From NCBI GenBank assembly GCA_927362715.1, contig CAKMIX010000013.1, positions 1 through 64,000 of the forward strand: a stretch of 64,000 bases of DNA, written 5' to 3'. The position numbers and the translations under genes are program-made. This stretch comes from an uncultured Clostridia bacterium. Its GTDB lineage: Bacteria > Bacillota > Clostridia > Oscillospirales > Acutalibacteraceae. The notes beneath the pieces were generated by a model that was not told where the DNA came from, did no database searches, and worked only from the letters and a program-made list of their open reading frames with translations. Each line of letters starts with the position of its first letter. Position 1 is the stretch's first letter. Positions 38,060 through 52,854 of this stretch are shown here, piece after piece.

Positions 38060-41000
38060 ATGGGCCCTATGGTGAATGTGAAACCTGTACAGCTCGGGAA
38101 AAACACACGAATGAGTTTTTCTAAAATCAACGAGGTCATGCAGATGCCCAACCTCATCGAGGTGCAGAAAAACTCGTACCAGTGGTTTCTCAACGAGGGA
38201 CTCAAGGAGGTGTTCCGTGACGTCGCCGACATCACGGACTATTCCGGCAATCTCGTATTGAGCTTTGTCGGGTATCGGATGGACGACACCCCCAAGTACA
38301 CGGTTAAAGAGTGCAAGGAACGCGACGTGACCTACGCCGCGCCGCTGCGCGTCACCGCAAGGCTTTTAAACAAGGAAACAGGCGAGATCAAAGAGAACGA
38401 AGTGTATATGGGCGATTTCCCGCTCATGACCGACAGCGGCACCTTCGTCATCAACGGCGCCGAGCGCGTCATCATCTCGCAGCTGGTCCGTTCCCCGAGC
38501 GTCTACTACGGCATGACGCACGACAAGACGGGTAAGGAGCTGTACTCCGCCACCGTCATCCCGAACCGCGGCGCGTGGCTCGAGTATGAAACGGATCAGA
38601 ACGACCTGTTCTATGTCCGCATCGACAAAAACCGCAAGATCTACATCACCACCTTTATCCGTGCGCTGGGCCTTAGCACCAATCAGGAGATCCTGGATTT
38701 CTTCGGCTATGACGAGCGCATCAAGGAAACGCTCGAAAAGGATACGACCATCAACACCGAGCAGGCGCTCATCGAAGTTTATAAGCGCCTTCGTCCCGGT
38801 GAACCGCCCACGCTTGAGACCGCGCAGGCGCAGCTGGACGGGCTGTTCTTTGATTCCCACCGCTATGACCTGTCGCGCGTGGGCCGTTACAAGTACAATA
38901 AAAAGCTGTGCATTTCCGCACGCATCACGGGCTTCAAGGCAAAGGAGCCGATCATCAGCCGTTTGACGGGCGAGGTGCTCGCCGACGAGGGCGATCTCAT
39001 CACGCCGGAGCTCGCCTACCGCATCGAGCAGGAGGGCGTCAACACCGCCGTCATCGACAATGAGGGCGACGAGGTCAAGGTGTTCTCCAACGGCATGGTG
39101 GACATCGCCGAGTACGTCCCGCAGCTGACCACGGAAGAGCTTGAGGACGCGGGCATCAATGAAAAGGTGCGTTTCGATGTGCTGCGTGAGGTGCTTGATA
39201 AGTGCGGCGACGACAAGGATGCGCTTTTAGAGGAGCTTTCCGCAAGATGCGACGACCTCATCCCGAAGCACATCACCGTGGATGATATTTTCGCGTCCAT
39301 TAACTATCTCAACTGCATTGCGCACGGCGTAGGCACGACCGATGACATCGATCATCTCGGCAACCGCCGCATCCGTTCCGTCGGCGAGCTTTTGCAGAAC
39401 CAGTTCCGCATCGGCTTTTCGCGCATGGAACGTGTTGTCAAGGAGCGCATGACCCTGCAGGCGCAGGAGCCCGACAAGGTCACGCCCGCCGCGCTCATCA
39501 ACATCCGCCCCGTGATGGCGGCGATCAAGGAATTTTTCGGTTCTTCGCCGCTGTCGCAGTTCATGGATCAGACAAACCCCCTTGCGGAGCTGACGCACAA
39601 ACGCCGTCTTTCCGCGCTCGGCCCCGGCGGCCTTTCGCGTGACCGCGCGGGCTTCGAGGTGCGCGACGTCCATTACAGCCACTACGGGCGTATGTGCCCC
39701 ATCGAAACGCCTGAAGGTCCGAACATCGGCTTGATCTCCTATCTTGCCACGTTCGCCCGCATCAACAAATACGGCTTCATTGAAGCGCCCTTCCGCCGCA
39801 TCGATAAGGAGACCGGCGTGGTGCTCGACGAAGTCACCTATATGACCGCCGACGTGGAGGACGCTTACATGGTCGCGCAGGCGAACGAGCCGCTTGATGA
39901 AAACGGCCGTTTCCTGCACAAAAAGGTCAACGCGCGCTTCCGCGACGAGTTTGTTGAGATCGAGGCGGGTGAAGCGGACTACATGGACGTTTCGCCGAAG
40001 ATGGTCGTCTCCGTCGCTACGGCGATGATCCCGTTCCTGGAGAACGACGACGCCAACCGCGCCCTGATGGGCTCGAACATGCAGCGGCAGGCTGTGCCGC
40101 TTCTGAAAACTGAGTCTCCCATCGTCGGTACGGGTATGGAATATAAGGCGGCGGTGGACTCCGGCACGGTCGTGCTCGCAAAACACGCGGGCAAGGTCAC
40201 GGCTGTGGACGCCGACCATATCGAGATCACCGTCAAGGGCGGCAAGGTCGATGCTTATGAGCTTATTAAGTTCATGCGCTCGAACCAGGGCACCTGCATC
40301 AACCAGCGCCCCATCGTGGAGCTCGGGCAGAAGGTCGAAGAGGGCGAGGTCATCGCAGACGGTCCCGCGACCTCGAACGGCGAAATTTCACTCGGCAAAA
40401 ACGCCCTGATCGGCTTCATGACCTGGGAAGGCTATAACTACGAGGACGCCGTGCTCATCAACGAAAAGCTGGTGCGCGACGACGTTTACACCTCCATCCA
40501 TATTGAGGAATATGAGCTCGAATCGAGAGATACCAAGCTCGGCCCCGAAGACATCACCCGCGACATCCCGAACGTCGGTGAGGACGCGCTTGCGAACCTT
40601 GACGAAAACGGCATCATCCGTATCGGCGCGGAGGTGCATTCCGGCGATATCTTAGTCGGTAAGGTCACGCCCAAGGGCGAGACGGAGCTGACCGCTGAGG
40701 AACGCCTGCTGCGCGCCATCTTCGGTGAGAAAGCGCGCGAGGTGCGCGACACCTCCCTGCGCGTGCCGCACGGCGAATACGGTATCGTTGTGGACGTTGA
40801 GGTGTTCACCCGCGAAAACAGTGATGAGTTGAGCCCCGGCGTCAACAAGGTCGTGCGCTGCTACATCGCGCAGAAGCGCAAGCTGTCCGTCGGCGATAAG
40901 ATGGCGGGCCGCCACGGCAACAAGGGCGTTGTTTCGCGCATCCTGCCGCAGGAGGATATGCCCTTCCTCGACGACGGCACGCCGCTGGACATCGTCTTGA

Positions 41001-41806
41001 ACCCCTTAGGCGTTCCCTCCCGTATGAACATCGGGCAGGTGCTCGAGGTGCATTTGGGCTTTGCGTACCGCAAGCTCGGGCAGAAGATCGCTACACCCGT
41101 CTTTGACGGCGCGCACGAAGCCGACATCCGCGAGGCGCTTAAAGAAGCCGGCTACCGTGAGGACGGCAAATCGATCCTGACAGACGGCCGCACCGGCTTG
41201 AAATTCGACAACCCCGTCACCGTCGGCGTGATGTACTTCTTAAAACTTCATCACCTTGTAGACGATAAGATCCACGCGCGCAGCACGGGCCCGTACTCGC
41301 TCGTCACGCAGCAGCCGCTCGGCGGTAAAGCACAGTTCGGCGGCCAGCGCTTCGGCGAAATGGAAGTTTGGGCACTCGAAGCCTACGGCGCGGCGTATAC
41401 GCTGCAGGAGATCCTAACGGTCAAGTCCGACGATGTGGTCGGCCGTGTCAAGACCTATGAGTCCATCGTCAAGGGTCTCAACGTGCCCAAGCCCGGCATA
41501 CCTGAGTCGTTCAAAGTCCTGATCAAGGAATTGCAGTCGCTGGCACTTGACATCATGGTGCTTGACGACGACGGCGAGGAGATCGACCTTCGCCAGACCT
41601 TCGAGGACGAGATCAACGAAGTAGGCATTCCCACGCATGACGCGGATCTTGCGACCGGCGACGTGGTCAACGACGTCACGCTGGATGACGGCTATGTGAC
41701 CGACGAGGATGCCGAAAGCGAGCTTGGGGAAGACGCATTCAACGAATATGTTTCCGACGAAGAAGAGCCGTTCGACCCGGACGAGGTCGATGAGGATGAC
41801 TTTTAA
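38060..41806 (+). CDS. rpoB: DNA-directed RNA polymerase subunit beta
   Basis: Core RNA polymerase subunit, 1248 residues. Landmarks: the N-terminal [27 protein letters not shown]-type lobe, the rifampicin-binding region with [38 protein letters not shown], the active-site [10 protein letters not shown] and the C-terminal clamp with [28 protein letters not shown]. The rifampicin pocket residues look wild type. It has a strongly acidic C-terminal tail. The ATG at 38060 follows GGAAATGGAG; the frame is open further upstream without a ribosome site. rpoC starts 52 bases downstream. Confidence 0.97.
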   Translation: MGPMVNVKPVQLGKNTRMSFSKINEVMQMPNLIEVQKNSYQWFLNEGLKEVFRDVADITDYSGNLVLSFVGYRMDDTPKYTVKECKERDVTYAAPLRVTARLLNKETGEIKENEVYMGDFPLMTDSGTFVINGAERVIISQLVRSPSVYYGMTHDKTGKELYSATVIPNRGAWLEYETDQNDLFYVRIDKNRKIYITTFIRALGLSTNQEILDFFGYDERIKETLEKDTTINTEQALIEVYKRLRPGEPPTLETAQAQLDGLFFDSHRYDLSRVGRYKYNKKLCISARITGFKAKEPIISRLTGEVLADEGDLITPELAYRIEQEGVNTAVIDNEGDEVKVFSNGMVDIAEYVPQLTTEELEDAGINEKVRFDVLREVLDKCGDDKDALLEELSARCDDLIPKHITVDDIFASINYLNCIAHGVGTTDDIDHLGNRRIRSVGELLQNQFRIGFSRMERVVKERMTLQAQEPDKVTPAALINIRPVMAAIKEFFGSSPLSQFMDQTNPLAELTHKRRLSALGPGGLSRDRAGFEVRDVHYSHYGRMCPIETPEGPNIGLISYLATFARINKYGFIEAPFRRIDKETGVVLDEVTYMTADVEDAYMVAQANEPLDENGRFLHKKVNARFRDEFVEIEAGEADYMDVSPKMVVSVATAMIPFLENDDANRALMGSNMQRQAVPLLKTESPIVGTGMEYKAAVDSGTVVLAKHAGKVTAVDADHIEITVKGGKVDAYELIKFMRSNQGTCINQRPIVELGQKVEEGEVIADGPATSNGEISLGKNALIGFMTWEGYNYEDAVLINEKLVRDDVYTSIHIEEYELESRDTKLGPEDITRDIPNVGEDALANLDENGIIRIGAEVHSGDILVGKVTPKGETELTAEERLLRAIFGEKAREVRDTSLRVPHGEYGIVVDVEVFTRENSDELSPGVNKVVRCYIAQKRKLSVGDKMAGRHGNKGVVSRILPQEDMPFLDDGTPLDIVLNPLGVPSRMNIGQVLEVHLGFAYRKLGQKIATPVFDGAHEADIREALKEAGYREDGKSILTDGRTGLKFDNPVTVGVMYFLKLHHLVDDKIHARSTGPYSLVTQQPLGGKAQFGGQRFGEMEVWALEAYGAAYTLQEILTVKSDDVVGRVKTYESIVKGLNVPKPGIPESFKVLIKELQSLALDIMVLDDDGEEIDLRQTFEDEINEVGIPTHDADLATGDVVNDVTLDDGYVTDEDAESELGEDAFNEYVSDEEEPFDPDEVDEDDF

Positions 41807-41858
41807 TCCCCGCTTTCGTCGTAACCGTTCAGATTTTCAGGAAGAAGGTATTTGACAG

Positions 41859-45440
<3,582 letters not shown>

Positions 45441-45463
45441 CCTGACTTTTTTCTTGAAAATGC

Positions 45464-45493
45464 TTGACAAGCTAAGGTTTTCGGTGTTAAAAT
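45464..45493 (+). promoter_or_regulatory. Promoter of the rpsL-rpsG-fusA operon
   Basis: TTGACA (45464-45469), 18-base spacer, TAAAAT (45488-45493). Confidence 0.75.
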
Positions 45494-45503
45494 CTTAGCT
45501 TGT
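45467..45503. promoter_or_regulatory. 10-bp inverted repeat across the rpsL promoter
   Basis: ACAAGCTAAG (45467-45476) and CTTAGCTTGT (45494-45503) are perfect complements with a 17-base spacer and flank the -10 box. A possible operator or leader stem; no regulator is known. Confidence 0.5.
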
Positions 45504-45506
45504 GTG

Positions 45507-45551
45507 AGCAAAGCAAACATCCTTTTGAAACGAGGATGTTTGTTTTGCTGA
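45507..45551 (+). promoter_or_regulatory. Leader hairpin before rpsL
   Basis: GCAAA-G-CAAACATCC pairs with GGATGTTTG-T-TTTGC around a ~11-base loop in the 5' untranslated leader, followed by a small GACAC-GCT-GTGTC hairpin. It may be an attenuator or ribosomal-protein binding site. Confidence 0.5.
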
Positions 45552-45591
45552 CACGCTGTGTCAAATTCTATTAAAAAAGGAGGAAAACCAC

Positions 45592-46014
<423 letters not shown>

Positions 46015-46161
46015 GGCTTTTTGCCTTTCGAAAACCGACAGAATCTGCTTGCAAGGGTTTACCTGTGCAGGGTTATATAGATATATGGCCTTTTGCATGG
46101 GCACCACGGGGTTTTGTCACCGAGTACCTATGATATCATTTATATGAAGGAGGGAAGCGAC

Positions 46162-46632
46162 GTGCCAAGAAGAGGCCAAACGGCAAAGCGCGATGTTTTG
46201 CCCGATCCGCTTTACAATTCCAAAATGGTCACGAGACTGATCAACAGCGTCATGCTCGACGGGAAAAAGGGCGTTGCCCAGAAAATCGTCTATGACGCCT
46301 TCAACATCATCGCTGAACAGACGGGGAAGGACCCGCTTGAAATGTTCGAAAACGCGATGGAGAACGTTATGCCCGTTCTCGAGGTCAAAGCCCGCCGTGT
46401 CGGCGGTGCGACCTATCAGGTCCCGATCGAAGTCCGTCCCGCCCGCCGCGAGACGCTGGGGCTTCGCTGGATCACTTTGTATGCGCGCCAGCGTTCCGAG
46501 CGCACGATGAAAGAGCGTCTTGCGAACGAGATCATGGATGCGGTCAACCAGACCGGTTCCGCATACAAGAAGCGTGAGGATACGCACAAGATGGCAGAGG
46601 CCAACAAGGCGTTTGCCCATTTCAGATGGTAA
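46162..46632 (+). CDS. rpsG: 30S ribosomal protein S7
   Basis: Primary 16S rRNA 3'-domain binding protein, exactly the usual 156 residues. The motifs [45 protein letters not shown] and [21 protein letters not shown] are clear. It starts at GTG 46162 behind AAGGAGGG. The 147-base gap after rpsL is longer than usual for this operon and could hold the S7 regulatory site. Confidence 0.97.
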   Translation: MPRRGQTAKRDVLPDPLYNSKMVTRLINSVMLDGKKGVAQKIVYDAFNIIAEQTGKDPLEMFENAMENVMPVLEVKARRVGGATYQVPIEVRPARRETLGLRWITLYARQRSERTMKERLANEIMDAVNQTGSAYKKREDTHKMAEANKAFAHFRW

Positions 46633-46650
46633 TTACCGAGGGAGAATGTT

Positions 46651-48729
46651 ATGCCAAGAAAGGTATCTCTTGAAAAAACAAGAAATATTGGTATCATGGC
46701 GCACATCGACGCAGGTAAAACGACCACCACCGAACGTATCCTGTTCTACACCGGCGTAAACCACAAGATCGGTGAAACGCATGACGGCGACGCCACCATG
46801 GACTGGATGGCGCAGGAACAGGAGCGCGGCATCACCATTACTTCGGCGGCGACCACCTGCTTTTGGAAAGACCATCGTATCAATATCATCGACACCCCCG
46901 GTCACGTGGACTTTACCGTGGAGGTGCAGCGCTCTCTGCGCGTTTTGGACGGTTCCGTGACCGTGCTTTGCGCAAAGGGCGGCGTCGAACCGCAGTCTGA
47001 AACGGTTTGGCGCCAGGCGGACGAATACCACGTTCCGCGTATGATCTACGTCAACAAAATGGACATCATGGGCGCGGACTTTTACCGTGTGCTCGACATG
47101 GTCAATGAGCGTTTCCACTGCAACCCTGTCCCCATCCAGCTGCCTATCGGCTGTGAGGACACCTTCAAGGGCATTGTGGATCTTGTTGAGATGGACGCCG
47201 AGATCTATTATGATGACCTTGGCAAGGATGTCCGCCGTGAGCCGATCCCGGATGACATGAAGGAGCTGGCGGAAAAATACCGTACCCAGCTTATCGAGCA
47301 TGTTGCCGAGCAGGATGACGAGCTCATGGAAAAATACTTCAACGGCGAGGAACTCACCGTTGAGGAGATCAAGCGTACAATCCGCAAATCCACCATCGAC
47401 AACACGATGGTGCCGATCACCTGCGGTACTTCCTACCGCAACAAGGGCGTTCAGCCGCTTCTCGACGCGATCGTGGACTATATGCCCGCACCGACGGACG
47501 TTCCCGCCATCAAAGGCGTCAACCCGGATACGGATGAGGAAGAAGAGCGCCATGCGTCCGATACCGAGCCGTTTGCCGCGCTTGCGTTCAAGATCGCAAC
47601 CGACCCGTATGTCGGTAAGATCTGCTATTTCCGCGTCTACTCGGGCACGGTCGAAGCCGGCGCGAGCGTCTACAACTCTGTGAAGGACAACCGCGAGCGC
47701 ATGGGCAGAATCCTGCAAATGCACGCGAACCACAGAGAGGACCTGGAGGTCTGCTATTCCGGCGATATCGCCGCCGCCGTCGGTCTCAAGAACACCACGA
47801 CGGGCGATACGCTCTGCGACGAAAAGCACCCGATCATTCTTGAGTCCATGAACTTCCCGGATCCCGTTATCCGTGTCGCGATCGAACCCAAGACCAAAGC
47901 CGGTCAGGAGAAGATGGGCATCGGGCTTCAGAAACTTGCGGAAGAAGATCCGACCTTCAAGTGCTATACGGACGAAGAGACCGGCCAGACCATCATCGCC
48001 GGCATGGGTGAACTGCATCTGGAGATCATCGTCGACCGTCTGCTTCGTGAATTCAAGGTCGAAGCGAACGTCGGTAAGCCGCAGGTCGCCTACCGCGAGA
48101 CCATCCGCAAGCCCGCATCCTCCGATACGAAGTATGCGCGTCAGTCGGGTGGTAAGGGTCAGTACGGTCACGTCAAGATCAATATCGAGCCCAACCCGAA
48201 CGGCGGTTACGAGTTTATCAATAACATCGTCGGCGGCGCCATCCCGAAGGAATACATCGGGCCCGTGGATGCGGGTATTCAGGGCGCTATGCAGTCCGGC
48301 GTTTTGGCGGGCTACTCGGTCGTAGACGTCAAGGTTACGCTGTACGACGGTTCTTATCACGAGGTCGACTCCTCCGAAATGGCGTTTAAGATCGCCGGTT
48401 CCATGGCGTTCAAGGATGCCGCGAGAAAAGCCGATCCGGTGCTTTTGGAACCGATCATGAAAGTCGTTGTCATCGTGCCCGAAGAATATATGGGCGACGT
48501 CATCGGCGACTTGAACTCCCGCCGCGGCGAGATTCAGGGCTTCGAGGACAGAAGCGGCGTCAAGCAGATCAACGCGCATGTCCCGCTGTCCGAGATGTTC
48601 GGCTACGCCACCGACCTGCGCTCCAAGACGCAGGGGCGCGGCCAGTATGTCATGGAGCCCGACGGCTATAAGGAAGTTCCGAAGTCCATTGCGGAAAAGA
48701 TCATTTCCGAACGCACAAAGAAGGACTAA
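46651..48729 (+). CDS. fusA: Translation elongation factor G
   Basis: Ribosomal translocase GTPase, 692 residues. The G1 motif is [14 protein letters not shown]2 lies in [10 protein letters not shown]3 in DTPGHVDF and G4 in NKMD. Domain IV carries the [10 protein letters not shown] region. It starts 18 bases after rpsG behind GAGGGAG. All five domains are full length. Confidence 0.97.
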   Translation: MPRKVSLEKTRNIGIMAHIDAGKTTTTERILFYTGVNHKIGETHDGDATMDWMAQEQERGITITSAATTCFWKDHRINIIDTPGHVDFTVEVQRSLRVLDGSVTVLCAKGGVEPQSETVWRQADEYHVPRMIYVNKMDIMGADFYRVLDMVNERFHCNPVPIQLPIGCEDTFKGIVDLVEMDAEIYYDDLGKDVRREPIPDDMKELAEKYRTQLIEHVAEQDDELMEKYFNGEELTVEEIKRTIRKSTIDNTMVPITCGTSYRNKGVQPLLDAIVDYMPAPTDVPAIKGVNPDTDEEEERHASDTEPFAALAFKIATDPYVGKICYFRVYSGTVEAGASVYNSVKDNRERMGRILQMHANHREDLEVCYSGDIAAAVGLKNTTTGDTLCDEKHPIILESMNFPDPVIRVAIEPKTKAGQEKMGIGLQKLAEEDPTFKCYTDEETGQTIIAGMGELHLEIIVDRLLREFKVEANVGKPQVAYRETIRKPASSDTKYARQSGGKGQYGHVKINIEPNPNGGYEFINNIVGGAIPKEYIGPVDAGIQGAMQSGVLAGYSVVDVKVTLYDGSYHEVDSSEMAFKIAGSMAFKDAARKADPVLLEPIMKVVVIVPEEYMGDVIGDLNSRRGEIQGFEDRSGVKQINAHVPLSEMFGYATDLRSKTQGRGQYVMEPDGYKEVPKSIAEKIISERTKKD

Positions 48730-48743
48730 TTTTCTAAAAACAC

Positions 48744-48772
48744 TTGAAATTTTATCTGTTTATTGGTAAAAT
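48744..48772 (+). promoter_or_regulatory. Promoter of tuf
   Basis: TTGAAA (48744-48749), 17-base spacer, TAAAAT (48767-48772), so tuf can be transcribed apart from fusA. Confidence 0.7.
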
Positions 48773-48828
48773 AACTGCACATAGTGCAGAAGTGTGATTC
48801 TTGCATCTATTACAAGGAGGAAAATCCA

Positions 48829-50031
48829 ATGGCAAAGGAAAAATTTGAAAGAACCAAACCCCACGTTAACATTGGTACCATTGGTCACGTTGACCACGGC
48901 AAGACCACGTTGACGGCTGCAATCACCAAGACCCTCGCAATGAAGGGCTACGCCAAGTTCGAGGCGTATGACATGATCGATAAGGCGCCTGAGGAGAGAG
49001 AGCGCGGCATCACCATCAACACGGCTCACGTGGAATATGAGACGGATAAGCGTCACTATGCACACGTAGACTGCCCCGGCCACGCCGACTACATCAAGAA
49101 CATGATCACCGGCGCTGCGCAGATGGACGGCGCGATCCTTGTTATCGCGGCGACCGACGGCCCGATGGCGCAGACCAAGGAGCACCTGCTGCTTGCCCGT
49201 CAGGTCGGCGTGCCCTATATCGTTGTTTTCCTCAACAAGGCGGATCAGGTGGACGATCCGGAGCTTCTGGAGCTCGTTGAAATGGAAGTCCGCGAGACCC
49301 TCAATGAGTACGGCTTCCCGGGCGACGACACCCCGATCATCGTGGGTTCCGCGCTCAAAGCGCTTGAGTACAACGGCGGCGACATCGATGCGCCTGAGCT
49401 CAAGTGCATCTGGGATCTGATGGATGCAGTCGACAACTACATCCCCACGCCGGATCGTAAAGCGGATCAGCCCTTCCTGATGCCCATCGAAGACGTTATG
49501 ACCATTTCCGGCCGCGGCACCGTTGTTACGGGCCGTGTGGAACGCGGTCAGCTGAAGACCGGTGAAGAAGTCGAGATCGTCGGTTTGACCGATGAAAAGA
49601 AAAAGACCGTTGTTACCGGTATCGAAATGTTCCGCAAGACCTTGGATTACGCTGAGGCGGGCGACAACATCGGCGCGCTGCTTCGCGGTATCCAGAGAAC
49701 CGAAGTGGAACGCGGTCAGGTCCTTTCCAAGCCCGGCTCCATTCACCCCTACACCAAATTTAAAGGTCAGGTTTACGTCCTGAACAAGGATGAAGGCGGC
49801 CGTCACACCCCGTTCTTCAACAACTATCGTCCGCAGTTCTATTTCCGTACTACCGACGTTACCGGCATCATCACCCTTCCCGAAGGCGTTGAGATGTGCA
49901 TGCCCGGCGACAACGTCGAAATGGACGTTGAGCTGATCACCCCCATCGCGATCGAAGAAGGTCTTCGCTTCGCTATCCGTGAGGGCGGCAGAACCGTTGG
50001 TTCGGGCGTTGTTGTTGCGGTTTCCGACTAA
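48829..50031 (+). CDS. tuf: Translation elongation factor Tu
   Basis: Aminoacyl-tRNA carrier GTPase, 400 residues. [10 protein letters not shown] (G1), RGITINTAH (G2), DCPGHADY (G3), NKADQVDD (G4) and the C-terminal barrel with [23 protein letters not shown]-type sequence are present. The ATG follows AAGGAGG. It is the last gene of the str cluster and is followed by a strong terminator. Confidence 0.97.
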   Translation: MAKEKFERTKPHVNIGTIGHVDHGKTTLTAAITKTLAMKGYAKFEAYDMIDKAPEERERGITINTAHVEYETDKRHYAHVDCPGHADYIKNMITGAAQMDGAILVIAATDGPMAQTKEHLLLARQVGVPYIVVFLNKADQVDDPELLELVEMEVRETLNEYGFPGDDTPIIVGSALKALEYNGGDIDAPELKCIWDLMDAVDNYIPTPDRKADQPFLMPIEDVMTISGRGTVVTGRVERGQLKTGEEVEIVGLTDEKKKTVVTGIEMFRKTLDYAEAGDNIGALLRGIQRTEVERGQVLSKPGSIHPYTKFKGQVYVLNKDEGGRHTPFFNNYRPQFYFRTTDVTGIITLPEGVEMCMPGDNVEMDVELITPIAIEEGLRFAIREGGRTVGSGVVVAVSD

Positions 50032-50058
50032 TTTCTGTCAGCGAAACACACATCTGCC

Positions 50059-50101
50059 AAAAACCCCCGAAATCCTGCTTGCAGGGTTTCGGGGGTTTCT
50101 A
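50059..50101 (+). terminator. Intrinsic terminator of tuf
   Basis: AAACCCCCGAAA / TTTCGGGGGTTT stem with an inner CTGC-TT-GCAG stem, ending in TTTCT. Confidence 0.9.
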
Positions 50102-50148
50102 TGTTTGCGGTTACCGCTTTAGAATGTACGGCAGGGGAGGATATCTCA

Positions 50149-51045
50149 TCACAAATAGGCTTTCAAAGCCTTTGCCTGTTTGGAGACCCGTTTTGCCGAT
50201 ACGGGCACGCCCGAGCGGGCATAATGCTCCAACTCCGTAAACAGCTCATAAAAGGCGTTTTTCTGCGCAAAATTTGCAGTCAGCGGCTTCTTCTTTGCAT
50301 AGATTTCCAAAAGCCGAAACTGTCTGCCGTTTGCGTTGTTCAGTTGGTAAAGATCCATTTCGCTGTCCGCCCAACAGCCGTTGCACGGGTCGATGACGGC
50401 GGTCACCTTGCACGCCGCTTTGTCGACTAAAATGTTCCACATGTTGTAGTCGCCGTGAATGAGCGATGCGCGCTCGATCGGCAGATAAAAAATCGAATCA
50501 AATTGCACGAAAGCCGCCTTTGCTGTTGCAAAAACCGCCTCGGGCATGTCCAGCTTCGAAGCCGCCTCTAAAATGGAGGATGCCCTTGGTTTGTAATAGT
50601 CTTGAAAGGTCGCATACCGCGCATTAGAGCCGATTTCCCCGAACCCGTCGGGGCTTTCCGTTTGATGAAAATGCAAAAGAATATCCACGACCTGTTCGGC
50701 AAGGCGTTCGCGCTTTTTGCGGCTGAAATACCGCACGGCGCCGCCGTTTGTACCGGGCAGGAAGTCCATGGCAAGCACATCGAAAGAAAGCTCTGCATCC
50801 GCCTCGTGCGTCCATAAAACGCGCGGCATCGGTACGGCGGCGTGTTCGCGCAAAATCCCAAGCTGTGCGATCTCTGCCTGCATAACGCCCGCCTGTTTAT
50901 AGGCTTTCAGTACCGTCGGGCCATCCTTGCCGCATTGCACAAGATACACATCTGCATAGTATCCGCCGCCGAGGCGCTTCGGAGCGCTTATGGGTTCTTC
51001 CGAATGCGCACGCAAAAAGCTTTCCAAAGCCTTGGCCGTCTCCAT
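50149..51045 (-). CDS. Fructosamine kinase/aminoglycoside phosphotransferase family protein
   Basis: A 298-residue kinase-like protein. The N-lobe shows RLGGGYYADVYLVQ (glycine-rich loop) and VLKAYK (ATP lysine); the catalytic loop is IHGDYNMWNIL and the metal-binding motif is VIDPCNGCWADSEMDLYQL, the latter closest to fructosamine kinases, which phosphorylate glycated amines for deglycation. An aminoglycoside or homoserine-type substrate is also possible. It has an AGGAG ribosome site and is monocistronic. Confidence 0.75.
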   Translation of the reverse strand: METAKALESFLRAHSEEPISAPKRLGGGYYADVYLVQCGKDGPTVLKAYKQAGVMQAEIAQLGILREHAAVPMPRVLWTHEADAELSFDVLAMDFLPGTNGGAVRYFSRKKRERLAEQVVDILLHFHQTESPDGFGEIGSNARYATFQDYYKPRASSILEAASKLDMPEAVFATAKAAFVQFDSIFYLPIERASLIHGDYNMWNILVDKAACKVTAVIDPCNGCWADSEMDLYQLNNANGRQFRLLEIYAKKKPLTANFAQKNAFYELFTELEHYARSGVPVSAKRVSKQAKALKAYL

Positions 51046-51084
51046 TACGCTTCAACTCCTTTTCTGTAAAATCAATTAAAAGCG

Positions 51085-51113
51085 AGGGGAAAGACGAGAT
51101 TGCGTCTTTCCCC
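51085..51113 (-). terminator. Terminator of the second ABC exporter operon
   Basis: GGGGAAAGACG / CGTCTTTCCCC stem with a 6-base loop between the exporter stop and the downstream kinase gene. Confidence 0.65.
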
Positions 51114-51126
51114 TTTGTTTTTTTCT

Positions 51127-52854
51127 TCACCGTACGGCAAATTGGCTGTTATACAGCGTATAATACGCGCCGCGCTTTTCAAGCAGCTCCTCGTGCCGGC
51201 CGGTTTCTACGATCTGCCCGTCGCGCATGACTAAAATCACATCGGCATTCCGAATCGTGGACAGGCGATGTGCCACAATGAAGCTCGTGCGCCCCTCCAT
51301 CAGCTGTGCAAATGCCTTTTGGATGCGCAGCTCGGTGCGCGTGTCGATCGAAGAGGTCGCTTCGTCCAAAATGAGCATCGGCGGCTTTTGCAGCATGACC
51401 CGCGCAATGGACAAAAGCTGCTTTTGCCCTTCGGAAATGTTGTCGCCGTTTTCCGTCAGCACCGTGTCGTAGCCGTTTGGCAGACGCTTGATGAAGCTGT
51501 GCGCGTGCGCCGCTTTCGCGGCGGCAACGATCTCTTCCTGCGTCGCATCCGGCACACCGTAGGCGATGTTATCGCGCACCGTGCCTTCAAAAAGCCACGT
51601 GTCCTGCAGCACCATGCCGAACGCCCCGCGAAGACTGCTGCGCGAGACCTCGCGGATGTTCTGCCCATCCACGGTAATCGTACCGCCGTTCGTATCGTAA
51701 AACCGCATCAACAGGTTGATCAGCGTCGTTTTGCCGCAGCCCGTGGGGCCAACCACGGCGACGGTTTGTCCGCTTTGCACATCCAGTGAGAAATCGCGGA
51801 TCAGCGGCTTCTTTTTGGTGTAGGAGAACGCCACGTCCGAAAACCGCACCGCGCCGGAATCAACCTGTAAGGCGGGAAGCCGGCTGTCGTCGGATTCCTC
51901 TTTTTCGTCGAGCAGGCGGAAGACGCGGTCTGCGCTTGCCAGCGCATTTTGGAATTCCGCGACAACGCCTGAGATCTCGTTAAAGGGCTTGGTGTACTGC
52001 GAGCAGTAGGAGAGGAAGGAGGTCAGCTCCCCGACGCTCAAACTCCCGCGCACGCACATATACGCGCCCGCAATCGCCACCGCAGCGTAAACCATAGCAT
52101 TCACGAACCGCGTGCAGGGGTTTGAAAGCGCGGAATAGAAGTGCGCGATCACGCCGACCTTTTGGAGCTTTTGGTTCATGTCCTCGTATTTTTCCTCTAC
52201 GCTGTCTTCCATGCAGTAGGTTTTCACAAGCGTCTCGTCCGCGATCATTTCCGAGGCATATCCGCTCATCTGCCCGCGCAGCTTCGCCTGTTCGCGGTAT
52301 TTGTCGTGCGAGCGCCGCGCGATAAAGCCCGATACGAAAAAGGAGAGCGGTGTTAAGACAATGACCACAAGCGCGAGCAGGGGGTGGATGACCGCCATGA
52401 ACACCAGCGTCCCAAGAATTGTCACAACGCCCGAAAATACCTGCGTAAAGCCCTGCAAAAGCCCCGTGCCCAAAATATCGATGTCCGTGACCACGGTGTT
52501 GAGGATGTCGCCGTGCGGCGTGCCGTCAATATAGGAAAGCGGCACGCGCGACAGCTTATGGAAGGTCTCGGCGCGCAGGCGCTCCATGGTAAGGTAGGAG
52601 AGCTTGTTGGAATGGTACGTCATGATCCATTGGAACAGCGCGGAAACGAGCAGTGCGACGGCAAGCGCGATGCAAATGCGGAACAGCCGCGGGAAATCCA
52701 CCGCTCCCGCGCCCGCAATACAGTCCACGGCAAGCCCGATGAATACGGGCACCAAAAGCGAGCCGAGTATGCCGATAAAAGCCGAAACAATGGCGAAGAT
52801 CAGGTTTTTCTTAAAAGGGCTGATGTAGACGAGCAGCCGCCGAAAGGTTTTCAT
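51127..52854 (-). CDS. ABC exporter half-transporter, consensus NBD subunit
   Basis: A 575-residue exporter subunit with six membrane helices (~15-305) and an ATPase domain (~335-570): Walker A GPTGCGKTTL, Walker B LILDEATSSIDT with catalytic Glu, and AHRLST with switch His. The signature is degenerate (ISEGQKQ), as in the other pair at 25175. It overlaps its partner by 4 bases (ATGA), so the two subunits are made together. Confidence 0.9.
   Translation of the reverse strand: MKTFRRLLVYISPFKKNLIFAIVSAFIGILGSLLVPVFIGLAVDCIAGAGAVDFPRLFRICIALAVALLVSALFQWIMTYHSNKLSYLTMERLRAETFHKLSRVPLSYIDGTPHGDILNTVVTDIDILGTGLLQGFTQVFSGVVTILGTLVFMAVIHPLLALVVIVLTPLSFFVSGFIARRSHDKYREQAKLRGQMSGYASEMIADETLVKTYCMEDSVEEKYEDMNQKLQKVGVIAHFYSALSNPCTRFVNAMVYAAVAIAGAYMCVRGSLSVGELTSFLSYCSQYTKPFNEISGVVAEFQNALASADRVFRLLDEKEESDDSRLPALQVDSGAVRFSDVAFSYTKKKPLIRDFSLDVQSGQTVAVVGPTGCGKTTLINLLMRFYDTNGGTITVDGQNIREVSRSSLRGAFGMVLQDTWLFEGTVRDNIAYGVPDATQEEIVAAAKAAHAHSFIKRLPNGYDTVLTENGDNISEGQKQLLSIARVMLQKPPMLILDEATSSIDTRTELRIQKAFAQLMEGRTSFIVAHRLSTIRNADVILVMRDGQIVETGRHEELLEKRGAYYTLYNSQFAVR

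Noticed and set aside
46015-46161. Small gene between rpsL and rpsG
   Set aside because: Open frames there lack start signals; the region is more likely an untranslated regulatory spacer.
46633-48579. 648-codon open frame antisense to fusA, and similar long antisense frames opposite leuC, lacZ, rpoB, rpoC and DUF1538
   Set aside because: They arise from the high third-position GC of the true genes, show no family motif and lack ribosome sites.
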